Of a DNA stretch of 64,000 nucleotides, positions 27,515-35,751 are shown piece after piece; positions within the stretch are counted from its first letter, which is position 1, and every line of letters starts with the position of its first letter. The notes beneath the pieces were generated by a model. It ran no database searches, had not been told where the DNA came from, and saw nothing but the letters and a program-made list of their open reading frames with translations. This stretch comes from Rubrivivax sp. (GTDB lineage: Bacteria; Pseudomonadota; Gammaproteobacteria; Burkholderiales; Burkholderiaceae_C). The position numbers were made by a program, and so were the translations under genes. Where the stretch lies: positions 1 through 64,000 of the forward strand of contig JAIXWM010000138.1 of the NCBI GenBank assembly GCA_027491255.1, read 5' to 3'.

Positions 27515-28240
27515 TCAAGCCCCGGCAGGACGCTGCGGTGGCGTGAGCCCCTCCGCGCGCTTGCTCGCATCACCGGCCACCGGCGTCTGCATCAGCGTCT
27601 CGACGAAGGCCTGCCGCTTGCGCCGCGCCGCGGCGTCGCCCTGGCGGTGCAGCAGCGATTCGGCCACTTCCAGGCCGTACAGCATGAAGGCGCGGTGGCG
27701 GGCTTCGGCGGCGTCGAAGCCCAGGGCTTCGAAGATCTGCGCGTGGTAGGCCAGGCGCTGCGCGTCGGCCTCGTCGACCGCCTGGCGCGCCATCGCGTCG
27801 CGGCGCGCCCAGGCGCGGATGGCCAGTTCGATGCGCGCCGCGCGCGCCGCCGCGCGGCCACGGTGCGGCAGCGAGATCACGTCGCGCAGGCGGTCTTCGG
27901 CGCTGTTGGCGTGCGCCTGCTCCAGCCGTCGCGTCAGCGCCTCGGTCGCGCGCTCCTGCCAGGCCTTCAGCACGCGGCGCAGCAGGTCCTCGCGGTCGCG
28001 GAAGTGCCAGTAGAAGCTGCCGCGCGTGACCTGCAGCTGCGTGGCGAGCACGTCCACGCGCACGTGGTCGATGCCTTGGTCGACCAGCACCTCGGTGGCA
28101 GCGTCGATCCAGGCCTCGGGCGTCAGGCGGGCGCGGGCTTCGGCCTGCGGCCTGGGGCGGCGCGAGGGCGGGGCGGCGGGGTCGCTGGCGAGGTCGGCAG
28201 CGACCGCGGCTTCTGGGGCGGTTTTGGGGGCGGTCGGCAT
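27515..28240 (-). CDS. TetR-family repressor of the CoA-ligase operon
   Basis: This 241-residue regulator has a disordered Pro/Ala-rich N-terminal tail (~1-40), then a TetR helix-turn-helix (~45-90; TPEAWIDAATEVLVDQG, VDVLATQLQVTRGSFYWHF), and a helical ligand-binding domain (~95-225). It is divergent from the feruloyl-CoA-synthase-like gene. The intervening region has two tandem copies of a 12-bp palindrome just upstream of its own start, a layout typical of autoregulating TetR repressors. The ligand is probably an acyl- or aryl-CoA intermediate of the operon; this is inference. Confidence 0.88.
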   Translation of the reverse strand: MPTAPKTAPEAAVAADLASDPAAPPSRRPRPQAEARARLTPEAWIDAATEVLVDQGIDHVRVDVLATQLQVTRGSFYWHFRDREDLLRRVLKAWQERATEALTRRLEQAHANSAEDRLRDVISLPHRGRAAARAARIELAIRAWARRDAMARQAVDEADAQRLAYHAQIFEALGFDAAEARHRAFMLYGLEVAESLLHRQGDAAARRKRQAFVETLMQTPVAGDASKRAEGLTPPQRPAGA

Positions 28241-28270
28241 GCGCAGGCGGGCTGTGACGTGGCGTCTCCG

Positions 28271-28297
28271 TACAGCACTGTACCGTACAGCACTGTA
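28271..28297. promoter_or_regulatory. Tandem palindromic operators (probable TetR sites)
   Basis: The near-perfect palindrome TACAG-CA-CTGTA occurs at 28271-28282 and again at 28286-28297, with a 15-bp centre-to-centre spacing. It lies 31 nt upstream of the TetR start codon, in the region shared with the divergent catabolic operon. Confidence 0.75.
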
Positions 28298-28359
28298 TTG
28301 AAACCAGGGAAAACCCGGATTCCCGGAGCCGGTCCGGACGCTAACATCCGCTCCGTACA

Positions 28360-28375
28360 CATACACATGTGTATG
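28360..28375. promoter_or_regulatory. 16-bp perfect palindrome in the divergent promoter
   Basis: CATACACATGTGTATG is a perfect 16-bp palindrome, different in sequence from the nearby tandem operators. It stands ~110 nt before the CoA ligase start, where it could be an operator for the operon promoter or part of an mRNA leader hairpin. Confidence 0.6.
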
Positions 28376-28483
28376 GAAAGAGCGCCGCGGCCGGCAAGGC
28401 CGGCGTCCGGCCGCAGGGCTCCACCCCGCGGGCGGGTCACGCCGGTCCGCCAGGCCCTCGCGAACGAGTGGATGGAGACCCCG

Positions 28484-30310
28484 ATGTCGTCGCGTACCGC
28501 CCCTGACGCCCCGACCGGCTTCCTCGGCGATCCGGCCCTGCTGGCGCCGCGCGCGGCGCTGCGCGAGGACCTGCCCGACGGCGCCTTCGTGCTGCGCTCG
28601 CCCGAGCCGCTGCAGCCCTTCGTGCGCTGTGTCGGCGAGTGGCTCGAGCGCTGGGCGCGCGAGACCCCCGAGGCTCCGGCCTTCGCCGAGCCCGCCGCCG
28701 GCGGCGGCTGGACGGTGCTGTCCTGGGGCGCGCTGCGGCAGCGCGTGGGCGCGGTGGCGCAGGGCCTGCTGGATCTGCGTCTGGCCCCCGGCGGCCCGCT
28801 GGTCGTGCTGTCGGACAACTCGCTCGACCACCTGGTGCTGCTGCTGGCCGGCATGCACGTGGGCCGCGCGGTCTGCACCGTCAGCAGCGGCTATTGCCGC
28901 CTGGCTGGTGGTGACTACGCGCGCATCCACGGCATCCTGGGCAAGCTCGGGCCGGCGCTGGTGTATGCCGGCGACGCCGCGGTCTACGGGCCGGCGCTGG
29001 CCGGCGCCGGGCTGGACGCGGTGGTCGTCTTCAGCCAGGGCGCCGAGGGCTTTGCCGGCGCGCGGGCTTTCGATTCGCTGGTCGTCACGGCCGAGACCCC
29101 GGCGGTGATGCAGGCCTTCGCCGCCATCACGCCCGACACCCACGCCAAGTACCTGCTGACCTCGGGCTCCACCGGCCACCCCAAGGTGGTGATCAACACC
29201 CACCGCATGCTGTGCGCCAACCAGCAGATGCTGGCGCAGACGCTGCGCTTCCTGGCGCGCGAGAAGCCGGTGCTGCTGGACTGGCTGCCCTGGAGCCATA
29301 CCTTCGGCGGCAACCACAACACCCACATGGTGCTGGCCCACGGCGGCACGATGTACATCGACGACGGCCGCCCGATGCCGGGGCTGGTGGACAAGACCAT
29401 CGCCCACCTGCGCGAGGTGCAACCCACGGTCTACTTCAACGTGCCGCGCGGCTACGAGATGATGCTGCCCGCGCTCGAGGCCGACCCCGCGCTCGCAGCG
29501 CGCTTCCTCGGCCAGCTGCGCATGCTGTTCTACGCCGGCGCCGGCATGCCCGAGCCGGTGTGGCGGCGGCTCGAGGCGGTGGCTGCGCCGGTGCGCAGCG
29601 AGCCGCTGTGGTTCTCCACCTCCTGGGGCGCCACCGAGACGTCCCCGGCCATCAGCTTCGCCAACTGGAAGCTCGACCGTCCCGGCGTCATCGGCAACCC
29701 GATGCCCGGGGCCGAGGTCAAGTTCGTGCCCAACGGCGGCAAGCTCGAGATGCGCATCCGCGGGCCGCACGTCTTCCCCGGCTACCGCGGCGACGAGGCG
29801 GCCACGCGCGCGGGCTTCGACGAGGACGGCTGGTACCGCATCGGCGACGCCGGCTACCTGCAGGACGAGGCCGACCCGGCCTCGGGCATCGTCTTCAACG
29901 GCCGCGTGACCGAGGACTTCAAGCTCACCAGCGGCACCTGGGTGTCGGTGGGCACGCTGCGCCTGAAGGTGGTCAGCGCGCTGGCGCCCTGGGTGCAGGA
30001 CGTCGTCGTCACCGGGCACGACCGCGACGACATCGGCCTGCTCGTCTTCCTGACCGACGCCGCGCGGCGCGAGAGCGCCGCGGCGATGGCCGAGCACGTG
30101 CGTGCCGGCCTGCGCGCGCTGAAGGCCGAGGGCCTGGGCTCGTCGGCCACGCCGGTGCGCGCGCTGCTGCTGCCCGACGGGCCCAGCATGGCCGCCGGCG
30201 AGATCACCGACAAGGGCTACCTGAACCAGCGCCTGGCGCTGCAGCGCCGCGCCGACGACGTGGCCGCGCTGTACGCCGTGCCGGCCGACCCGCGGGTCCT
30301 CCGGCCCTGA
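28484..30310 (+). CDS. Feruloyl-CoA synthase-like acyl-CoA ligase
   Basis: This adenylate-forming enzyme activates a carboxylic acid to its CoA thioester with ATP. The 608 residues show the AMP-binding loop LLTSGSTGHPK (~225), the STSWGATETSPA adenine-binding motif (~375), and GYRGDEAATRAGFDEDGWYRIGDAG (~430-455, with the hinge Asp). The overall sequence resembles feruloyl-CoA synthetases and related hydroxycinnamate ligases. ATG 28484 has GGAG 6 nt upstream; ATG 28472 is an alternative. It leads the operon with hydratase, thioesterase, SDR and acyl-CoA dehydrogenase, so it supplies the first step of a CoA-dependent pathway for an aryl-propanoid or similar acid. Confidence 0.86.
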   Translation: MSSRTAPDAPTGFLGDPALLAPRAALREDLPDGAFVLRSPEPLQPFVRCVGEWLERWARETPEAPAFAEPAAGGGWTVLSWGALRQRVGAVAQGLLDLRLAPGGPLVVLSDNSLDHLVLLLAGMHVGRAVCTVSSGYCRLAGGDYARIHGILGKLGPALVYAGDAAVYGPALAGAGLDAVVVFSQGAEGFAGARAFDSLVVTAETPAVMQAFAAITPDTHAKYLLTSGSTGHPKVVINTHRMLCANQQMLAQTLRFLAREKPVLLDWLPWSHTFGGNHNTHMVLAHGGTMYIDDGRPMPGLVDKTIAHLREVQPTVYFNVPRGYEMMLPALEADPALAARFLGQLRMLFYAGAGMPEPVWRRLEAVAAPVRSEPLWFSTSWGATETSPAISFANWKLDRPGVIGNPMPGAEVKFVPNGGKLEMRIRGPHVFPGYRGDEAATRAGFDEDGWYRIGDAGYLQDEADPASGIVFNGRVTEDFKLTSGTWVSVGTLRLKVVSALAPWVQDVVVTGHDRDDIGLLVFLTDAARRESAAAMAEHVRAGLRALKAEGLGSSATPVRALLLPDGPSMAAGEITDKGYLNQRLALQRRADDVAALYAVPADPRVLRP

Positions 30311-30335
30311 ACGAAGCTCCCCGACCCCCGACACC

Positions 30336-31157
30336 ATGACCCCCGAAGCCCTCACCCCTCTCGCGCCGACGACCGGCCCGCTGTCCGGCCTGTCCATGCT
30401 GCAGCTCGCCGTCGGCGGCTCGGTGCTGCACCTGCGCCTGAACCGCCCGGCCAAGCGCAACTCGATCAGCGACGAGCTGCTGGCGCAGATCCGCACCGTC
30501 TTCGTCAACCTGCCCAAGGACGTGCGCGTGCTCGTGCTCAGCGGCGAGGGTGAGCACTTCTGCGCCGGGCTCGACCTGTCGGAGGTGAGCGAGCGCAGCG
30601 TCGCCGAGGGCATCCACCACTCGCGTTCGTGGCACGCCTGCTTCGACGACATCCAGTTCGGCCCGGTGCCGGTGATCGCGGTGCTGCACGGCGCGGTGGT
30701 CGGCGGCGGGCTCGAGCTGGCCTCGGCCGCGCATCTGCGCGTGGCCGAGGACAGCGCCTTCTACGGCCTGCCCGAGGGCACGCGCGGCATCTTCGTCGGC
30801 GGCGGCGGCTCGGTGCGCATCTCGCGCCTGCTCGGCGTCTCGCGCATGACCGACATGATGCTGACCGGCCGCGTCTTCGACGCCGACGAGGGCCAGGCCT
30901 TCGGCGTGTCGAACTACCGCGTCGCCGACGGCCAGGGCCTGGCCAAGGCGCTGGCGCTGGCGCACAGGATCGCCGGCAACGCGCCGCTGTCGAACTACGC
31001 GATCACGCAGGCGCTGCCGCGCATCGCCGACCTGTCGGCCAGCGACGGCCTGTTCGTCGAATCGCTGATGGCCTCGATCGCCCAGGGTGACGAGGCGGCC
31101 AAGGAGCGTGTGCGCGCCTTCCTCGAAAAGCGGGCGGCCAAGGTGGCCAAGGGCTGA
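30336..31157 (+). CDS. Enoyl-CoA hydratase/isomerase (crotonase) family protein
   Basis: This 273-residue crotonase has the two oxyanion-hole segments (EHFCAGLDLSE ~72 and GAVVGGGLELA ~118) and both catalytic Glu positions (GGLELA and LPEGTRG), so it can hydrate an enoyl-CoA. Retro-aldol hydratase-lyases of hydroxycinnamate pathways share this fold. The presence of a downstream 3-hydroxyacyl-CoA-dehydrogenase-like SDR favours the beta-oxidative version over the lyase route. It lies 25 nt after the CoA ligase in the same operon. The N-terminal ~20 residues (MTPEALTPLAPTTGPLSG) are a family-atypical tail. Confidence 0.87.
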   Translation: MTPEALTPLAPTTGPLSGLSMLQLAVGGSVLHLRLNRPAKRNSISDELLAQIRTVFVNLPKDVRVLVLSGEGEHFCAGLDLSEVSERSVAEGIHHSRSWHACFDDIQFGPVPVIAVLHGAVVGGGLELASAAHLRVAEDSAFYGLPEGTRGIFVGGGGSVRISRLLGVSRMTDMMLTGRVFDADEGQAFGVSNYRVADGQGLAKALALAHRIAGNAPLSNYAITQALPRIADLSASDGLFVESLMASIAQGDEAAKERVRAFLEKRAAKVAKG

Positions 31158-31209
31158 GCCCGCCCCGCCCGCACCCGCCGCGTCTCCCGACCCGTCCGAG
31201 ACTTCCGTC

Positions 31210-31689
31210 ATGAGCACCGACACCGACCTCGCCGCCGTGCCGCCGCCCGCCTTCAAGTCGCGTGTGCACGTGCACCGCGTGGACGTGCACTTCGGCGACT
31301 GCGACCCGGCGGGCATCGTCTTCTTCCCGAATTTCAGCCGCTGGATGGACCAGTCCTCGCTCGCCTTCTTCATGGCCTGTGGGGTGCCACCCTGGCGCGA
31401 ACTCGTCAAGACGCGCGGCATCGTCGGCACGCCGCTGCTGGAGATTCACACCCGCTTCCTGAAGACAGCCACCTACGGCCAGACGATCGAGGTACACACC
31501 AGTGTCGAGCACTGGGCGGCCAAGACCTTCCGCCACCGCCACGTGGTGCGGCGCGGCGACGATGTGCTGTGCGAAGGCACCGAGGTGCGCGCCTTCGTGA
31601 TGCGAGACCCCGCCGACCCCGACCGCATCCGCGCCATCCCGGTGCCCGAGGACATCAAGGCGCTGTGCATGGTGTCTGACGCCCGCTGA
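31210..31689 (+). CDS. Hotdog-fold acyl-CoA thioesterase (4-hydroxybenzoyl-CoA thioesterase type)
   Basis: The protein has 159 residues. The motif VDVHFGDCDPAGIVFFPNF (~24-42) is the active-site signature of the Pseudomonas-type 4-hydroxybenzoyl-CoA thioesterases, with the catalytic Asp before PAGIVF. LEIHTRFLKTATYGQTIEV forms the central strand. It would release a free aromatic or short acid from CoA at the end of the pathway. ATG 31210 lies 52 nt after the hydratase; the upstream open frame is not conserved. Confidence 0.87.
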   Translation: MSTDTDLAAVPPPAFKSRVHVHRVDVHFGDCDPAGIVFFPNFSRWMDQSSLAFFMACGVPPWRELVKTRGIVGTPLLEIHTRFLKTATYGQTIEVHTSVEHWAAKTFRHRHVVRRGDDVLCEGTEVRAFVMRDPADPDRIRAIPVPEDIKALCMVSDAR

Positions 31690-31745
31690 AGCGCTGCGTT
31701 AGGTCTCGCCTGCCTCGTCACCCATCCCGGCCAGGAGATCCCAAG

Positions 31746-32081
31746 GTGAAGAAGCTGATGACGATCGCGGCCGCCGCGGCCGGCGCAATGGTGGCCAGCA
31801 CCGCCGTGCTGGCGGACGCGAAATTCGGCCTGCGCCTGTCGCTCGAAGGCCCAGGCTCGGGCGTGGGCATCCCGATGCAGAACCCGATCGAGCCCTGGCC
31901 GCAGACGATGCAGCTCGCTGCCTCGCCGGCGGGCGTGCCGCTGGGGCAGGACGGCTGGATGTTCCGTTTGCCGCAGGGCAGCGACGTGGTGGCCCAAGCC
32001 GCTGCGCGGCAGTTGGCCGGCGACGCCCGGGTCATCGACACCTATCTCGGCCGCCACGTCGGCCAGGAGCAAGACGAATGA
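31746..32081 (+). CDS. Small exported protein of unknown function in the CoA operon
   Basis: This 111-residue protein begins with a clean signal peptide (MKKLMTIAAAAAGAMVASTAVLA, cleavage after VLA). The mature part is ~88 residues with no Cys and no recognised motif; it contains GLRLSLEGPGSGVGIPMQN and ends in a helical Asp/Glu tail. GTG 31746 follows AGGAG. Its stop overlaps the SDR start (ATGA), so it belongs to the operon. A periplasmic protein among cytoplasmic CoA enzymes might help with substrate capture. I do not recognise it. Confidence 0.65.
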   Translation: MKKLMTIAAAAAGAMVASTAVLADAKFGLRLSLEGPGSGVGIPMQNPIEPWPQTMQLAASPAGVPLGQDGWMFRLPQGSDVVAQAAARQLAGDARVIDTYLGRHVGQEQDE

Positions 32082-32842
32082 AGATCGAAGGACAGGCCGC
32101 CCTGGTCACGGGCGGCGGCTCGGGGCTGGGCGAGGCGGTGGCGCGCGAGCTGGCGCGCGCCGGGGCGAAGGTGGCGGTGATCGACGTCAACCTCGCGGGC
32201 GCGCAGCGCGTGGCCGGCGAGATCGGCGGCCTGGCGCTGGCGGCCGACATCGCCGACAGCGCCAGCCTGGGCGCCGCGCTGGAGGCCGCGCAGGCCGCGC
32301 ATGGCCCGGCGCGCATCGTGATGAACATCGCCGGCATCGGCACCGCGCGCCGCGTCATCGGCAAGGACGGCAGCCCCGCGCCGCTGGAGGACTTCGAGCG
32401 CGTGATCCGCGTCAACCTGGTGGGCACTTACAACGTGGTGCGGCTGGCCGCCGCGCGCATCGCCCGGCTCGAGCCGCTGGCCGACGGCGAGCGCGGCGTG
32501 ATGGTGATGACGGCCTCGGTGGCGGCCTACGACGGGCAGGTCGGGCAGGAGGCCTACTCGGCCAGCAAGGGCGGGCTGGTGTCGATGACGCTGCCGCTGG
32601 CGCGCGACCTGGCGCAGCACGGCATCCGCGTCTGCACCATCGCGCCGGGCTTGTTCGAGACGCCCTTGATCAAGACGCTGCCCGAGCCGGTGCAGCAGTC
32701 GCTCGCGGTGTCGATTCCCTTCCCGCCACGGCTGGGCCGGCCCGAGGAGTTCGCGGCGCTGGCCGCGCACATCGTCACCAACGTGCACCTGAACGGCGAG
32801 ACCATCCGCCTGGACGGCGCGCTGCGGATGGCGCCGCGCTGA
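32078..32842 (+). CDS. SDR-family 3-hydroxyacyl-CoA dehydrogenase-like enzyme
   Basis: This 254-residue short-chain dehydrogenase has the NAD-binding TGGGSGLGEAVAREL (~11-25), Asp ~38 (VIDVNLAG) favouring NAD, NIAGIGTA, and the catalytic Ser/Tyr/Lys in ASVAAYDGQ and EAYSASKGG. It closely resembles type II (HSD10-like) 3-hydroxyacyl-CoA dehydrogenases (APGLFETPL, GRPEEFAALAAHIV). In this operon it would oxidise the 3-hydroxyacyl-CoA formed by the hydratase. No thiolase gene follows; the chain-shortening step must be done elsewhere or avoided by the thioesterase. Confidence 0.88.
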   Translation: MKIEGQAALVTGGGSGLGEAVARELARAGAKVAVIDVNLAGAQRVAGEIGGLALAADIADSASLGAALEAAQAAHGPARIVMNIAGIGTARRVIGKDGSPAPLEDFERVIRVNLVGTYNVVRLAAARIARLEPLADGERGVMVMTASVAAYDGQVGQEAYSASKGGLVSMTLPLARDLAQHGIRVCTIAPGLFETPLIKTLPEPVQQSLAVSIPFPPRLGRPEEFAALAAHIVTNVHLNGETIRLDGALRMAPR

Positions 32843-32927
32843 GGGTCCTGTCGCGCCGAGCCTCGCGCCGGGGCCGCGGCCGGGTCCGAGCACGCCCGTA
32901 TCTGCACCCACTTCACCGGAGACGCCC

Positions 32928-34685
32928 ATGCCTTGGGACTATGCGCCGCCGCTGGCGGACATGCGCTTCGTCATCGAGCGTGTGCTGGCCGCCCCCGCTT
33001 CCTGGGCCCGGTGCGCGCCCTTCGCCGAACTCGACCTCGAGACCGTCGACGCCGTGCTGCAGGAGGCCGGCCGCTTTGCCGCGGGCGTGTTGCTGCCGAT
33101 CAACGCCGGTGGCGACGCCATGGGCTGCGTGCGCGACGCCGCGGGCCATGTGCGCACGCCGCCGGGTTTTCGGGAGGCCTACCGGGCTTTCGTCGACGGT
33201 GGTTGGCCGGCACTGCCCTGCAGCCCCGACTGGGGCGGGCAGGGGCTGCCGCTGCTGGTGGACGCGGCCACGCGCGAGATGTTCGTCGCCTGCAACCACG
33301 GCTGGGTCATGTACCCCGACCTGCTGCACGGCGCCTACGAGACGATCAAGGCGCATGCCAGCGACGATCTGAAGGCACGCTACCTGCAGGACGTGGCCAC
33401 CGGCCGCACCCTGGCCGCGATGGCGCTGACCGAGCCTCAGGCCGGCAGCGACCTGGGCCTGCTGCGCACCCGCGCCGAGCCGCAGCCCGACGGCAGCCTG
33501 CGCGTGCACGGCAGCAAGATCTTCATCTCCGGCGGCGAGCACGACCTGACCGAGCAGATCGTGCACCTGGTGCTGTGCCGCCTGCCCGACGCGCCCCCGG
33601 GTTCCAAGGGCATCTCGCTCGCGCTGGTGCCCAGGCGGCTGCCCGACGGCACGCGCAACGCGATGCACTGCGACGGGCTCGAGCACAAGATGGGCATCCA
33701 CGGCAGCGCCACCTGCCAGATGCGCTACGAAGGCGCCACCGGCTGGCTGGTCGGCGAGCCGCACCGTGGCCTGGCGGCGATGTTCCTGATGATGAACTCG
33801 GCGCGGCTGCACGTGGGTCTGCAGGGCCTGGGGCACCAGGAAGTGGCCACGCAGAACGCGCTGCGCTACGCCAGCGAACGTGCGCAGGGCAGGGCGCTTG
33901 CAGGTGGCGGCGGTCCAGGTGCGGGTGCGGGTCCCGACGCCATCGCCCACCACCCGGCCGTGCGCCACACGCTGCTGCGCCTGCAGGCGCTGGTGGAGGG
34001 CCAGCGCGTGATCGCCTACCGCGCCGCGCTGGCGCTGGACGAGGCCGCGCACCACGCCGACGCCGGCGCCCGCGCGCAGGCTGCGGCGCTGGCTGCGCTG
34101 ATGACGCCGGTGGTCAAGGCCTTCTGCACCCACCAGGGCTTTCACGGCGCCAGTGCCGCGCTGCAGGTGTGGGGCGGCTACGGCTACGTGCGCGAATATG
34201 GCGTCGAGCAGAGCCTGCGCGACGCCCGCATCGCGATGATCTACGAGGGCACGAACGAGATCCAGGCCATCGACCTGCTGCAGCGCAAGGTGCTGGCCGA
34301 CGGTGGCGCGGCGCTGCGGGCCTGGCTCGTGGAGGCCCGCGCCGAAGCGCGGCGCTGCGCCGACGCCGGGCTGGCGGACTTCGCTGCGGCGCTGGAGGCC
34401 GAGTGCGACGCCGCCGCGCACGCCACGGCCGCGGTGGCAGCAACGGCCGGCGCCGACCGCGAGGCCCCGCTGCGCGTGGCCGACGACTATCTGATGGGCC
34501 TGTCGCACACGATGCTGGCCTGGGCCTGGGCCGCCAGCGCGCGCGCCGCGCTCGGCGTGCCCGACCGCCGCTGGGCCGAAGCCAAGACCGCACGCATGCG
34601 CTACGGCCTGCAGTGGCTGCTGCCGCAGGCGGCGGTGCACTGGCAGCGGGTCAGCGCGGCCGGCTCGGTGCTGCCGCATCTCTGA
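32928..34685 (+). CDS. Acyl-CoA dehydrogenase, long form with extra C-terminal domain
   Basis: This FAD enzyme introduces the alpha-beta double bond into an acyl-CoA. At 585 residues it is the long branch related to DmdC/3-methylmercaptopropionyl-CoA dehydrogenases. Visible elements are AMALTEPQAGSDLG (~165), the FAD-binding KIFISGGEHD (~195), QVWGGYGYVREYGVEQSLRDAR (~410) and MIYEGTNEIQAIDLL (~430, with the catalytic-base Glu of the family). ATG 32928 follows CCGGAG. It is the last gene of the operon and would start beta-oxidation of a saturated aryl-propionyl-CoA. Part of its 3' end recurs, broken, at 41464-41621. Confidence 0.9.
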   Translation: MPWDYAPPLADMRFVIERVLAAPASWARCAPFAELDLETVDAVLQEAGRFAAGVLLPINAGGDAMGCVRDAAGHVRTPPGFREAYRAFVDGGWPALPCSPDWGGQGLPLLVDAATREMFVACNHGWVMYPDLLHGAYETIKAHASDDLKARYLQDVATGRTLAAMALTEPQAGSDLGLLRTRAEPQPDGSLRVHGSKIFISGGEHDLTEQIVHLVLCRLPDAPPGSKGISLALVPRRLPDGTRNAMHCDGLEHKMGIHGSATCQMRYEGATGWLVGEPHRGLAAMFLMMNSARLHVGLQGLGHQEVATQNALRYASERAQGRALAGGGGPGAGAGPDAIAHHPAVRHTLLRLQALVEGQRVIAYRAALALDEAAHHADAGARAQAAALAALMTPVVKAFCTHQGFHGASAALQVWGGYGYVREYGVEQSLRDARIAMIYEGTNEIQAIDLLQRKVLADGGAALRAWLVEARAEARRCADAGLADFAAALEAECDAAAHATAAVAATAGADREAPLRVADDYLMGLSHTMLAWAWAASARAALGVPDRRWAEAKTARMRYGLQWLLPQAAVHWQRVSAAGSVLPHL

Positions 34686-34738
34686 GCGCCGCGTGCATCT
34701 CAGCCTGTCCGGGCTGTGGCGTTAGTGGGACACGACCG

Positions 34739-35086
34739 TCAGTGGCCGCAGATGCTGAAGACTGCGTCGAATCGCTTCAGCGCAGCGGTGAGGAGCTTGT
34801 CGTGCCCGGTGCCCCAGGGGTGCGGCCGGGCATTGCGCTGGCGCCAGTCGAAGGAATTGGGTTGATGGGCCAGCAAGCAGCCTGCCTGGCCTTTGGCACC
34901 GGGAACGGCAATGGCGAAGGGGTTGTCTCTGTGACGGTCTGAGTGCGTCATCGGGAAACCTACCACGATCCCGGTCTTTTCTGCGAATGCCTTGGCCGAG
35001 ATGACCAGCATGGGGTGATCGTCAGGCAATTCGCTGCCCAGGGCGGAGCTGTATTGGATGAAGATGATCTCGGCGCGTTCAGGCAC
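34739..35086 (-). CDS. mazF: MazF/PemK-family mRNA endoribonuclease toxin
   Basis: This 115-residue MazF-fold protein shows RAEIIFIQYSSALGSELPDDHPMLVIS at the N-terminus (the R/G-x-P-hVhS type strand), VGFPMTHSD (the catalytic-loop Thr/Ser region) and a C-terminal helix LTAALKRFDAVFSICGH. Such toxins cleave mRNA at short motifs. The start is GTG at 35086, 13 nt after the antitoxin stop. G+C is lower than in the flanking operons, suggesting acquisition by transfer. It converges on the acyl-CoA dehydrogenase. Confidence 0.83.
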   Translation of the reverse strand: MPERAEIIFIQYSSALGSELPDDHPMLVISAKAFAEKTGIVVGFPMTHSDRHRDNPFAIAVPGAKGQAGCLLAHQPNSFDWRQRNARPHPWGTGHDKLLTAALKRFDAVFSICGH

Positions 35087-35099
35087 TCACAAGGCAGAC

Positions 35100-35360
35100 C
35101 TACGCGTCGCCATTGGCAAAAGCCTCCTCGCCCCGTGCGCTGTCAGCCATCGTTTCGCCGCCGTGCCTGCTCAGATCGAATGCAGCCAGCATCTGTTCGA
35201 GCGTGGGCTCGGGTTCAGTTTCGATGACGATGCGGCCTGGCTCGACGGTAACCCGCACGGGAGAACCTTCGGACACGCCAGCCGTCCTGGCCATGGGCTT
35301 GGTCAGTCTCAGCGCCAGGCCATTTCCCCATGCGCTGATATGGGTGCTTGCAGTGCTCAT
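35100..35360 (-). CDS. mazE: MazE-family antitoxin (AbrB fold)
   Basis: This 86-residue protein has the AbrB/MazE DNA-binding half ISAWGNGLALRLTKPMARTAG and SPVRVTVEPGRIVIE, followed by an acidic toxin-binding tail (TLEQMLAAFDLSRHGGE). It precedes the MazF gene, the usual antitoxin-first order. A strong-looking sigma-70 promoter with a palindrome over the -10 lies just upstream, fitting autorepression. Confidence 0.85.
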   Translation of the reverse strand: MSTASTHISAWGNGLALRLTKPMARTAGVSEGSPVRVTVEPGRIVIETEPEPTLEQMLAAFDLSRHGGETMADSARGEEAFANGDA

Positions 35361-35383
35361 GGAGAGGGTGGTGTCGGGTCGTT

Positions 35384-35418
35384 GATACGAATGTATCTAC
35401 TCTGCGTCGTCGTGTTAA
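35384..35418 (-). promoter_or_regulatory. mazEF promoter with overlapping palindromic operator
   Basis: On the minus strand a TTAACA -35 (35418-35413) and a TACATT -10 (35395-35390) are separated by exactly 17 bp. An inverted repeat GATAC-GAAT-GTATC (35384-35397) covers the -10, a position suited to MazE/MazF repression. Confidence 0.7.
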
Positions 35419-35528
35419 CGGTTGTGTACACGTCAGGGGTAGGCTACACACATCGCTGCGGGCCTTTCATCCGCCCAGCCCTGCATCTTTCGCAGTGGAA
35501 GCTGGGCTTCTCACCAAGGTTTCAGGGC

Positions 35529-35751
35529 GGCGCTCTGCAGGTTCGACGCCCACCTGCCGCTGCTGCGCTGCGAGAAGCAGCCCGGTGTGGGTCTGCCGGT
35601 GCGCAAGCACGTGCCGATGCCCCGCGGCCTGCTGGCCAGCGACGCCCAGCGCGCCCCGGCGGGTCGCCTCAGCCCGACCGCACGCGCCGAGGTCGAGCAC
35701 CTGCTGCAGCGCCTGTCGCGGCGCTACGCGCTGGCGGCGCCCGAGATGTAG
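35529..35751 (+). pseudogene. 3' fragment of an unrecognised gene (X)
   Basis: An open frame without a start codon reads FDAHLPLLRCEKQPGVGLPV... and ends ...YALAAPEM before TAG at 35749-35751, about 73 codons in all. The first 92 bp (35529-35620) recur with four differences at 41367-41458. I do not recognise the parent protein. The end of this fragment begins the 174-bp repeat that brackets the HTH-PIN module, and a terminator follows it. Confidence 0.6.
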
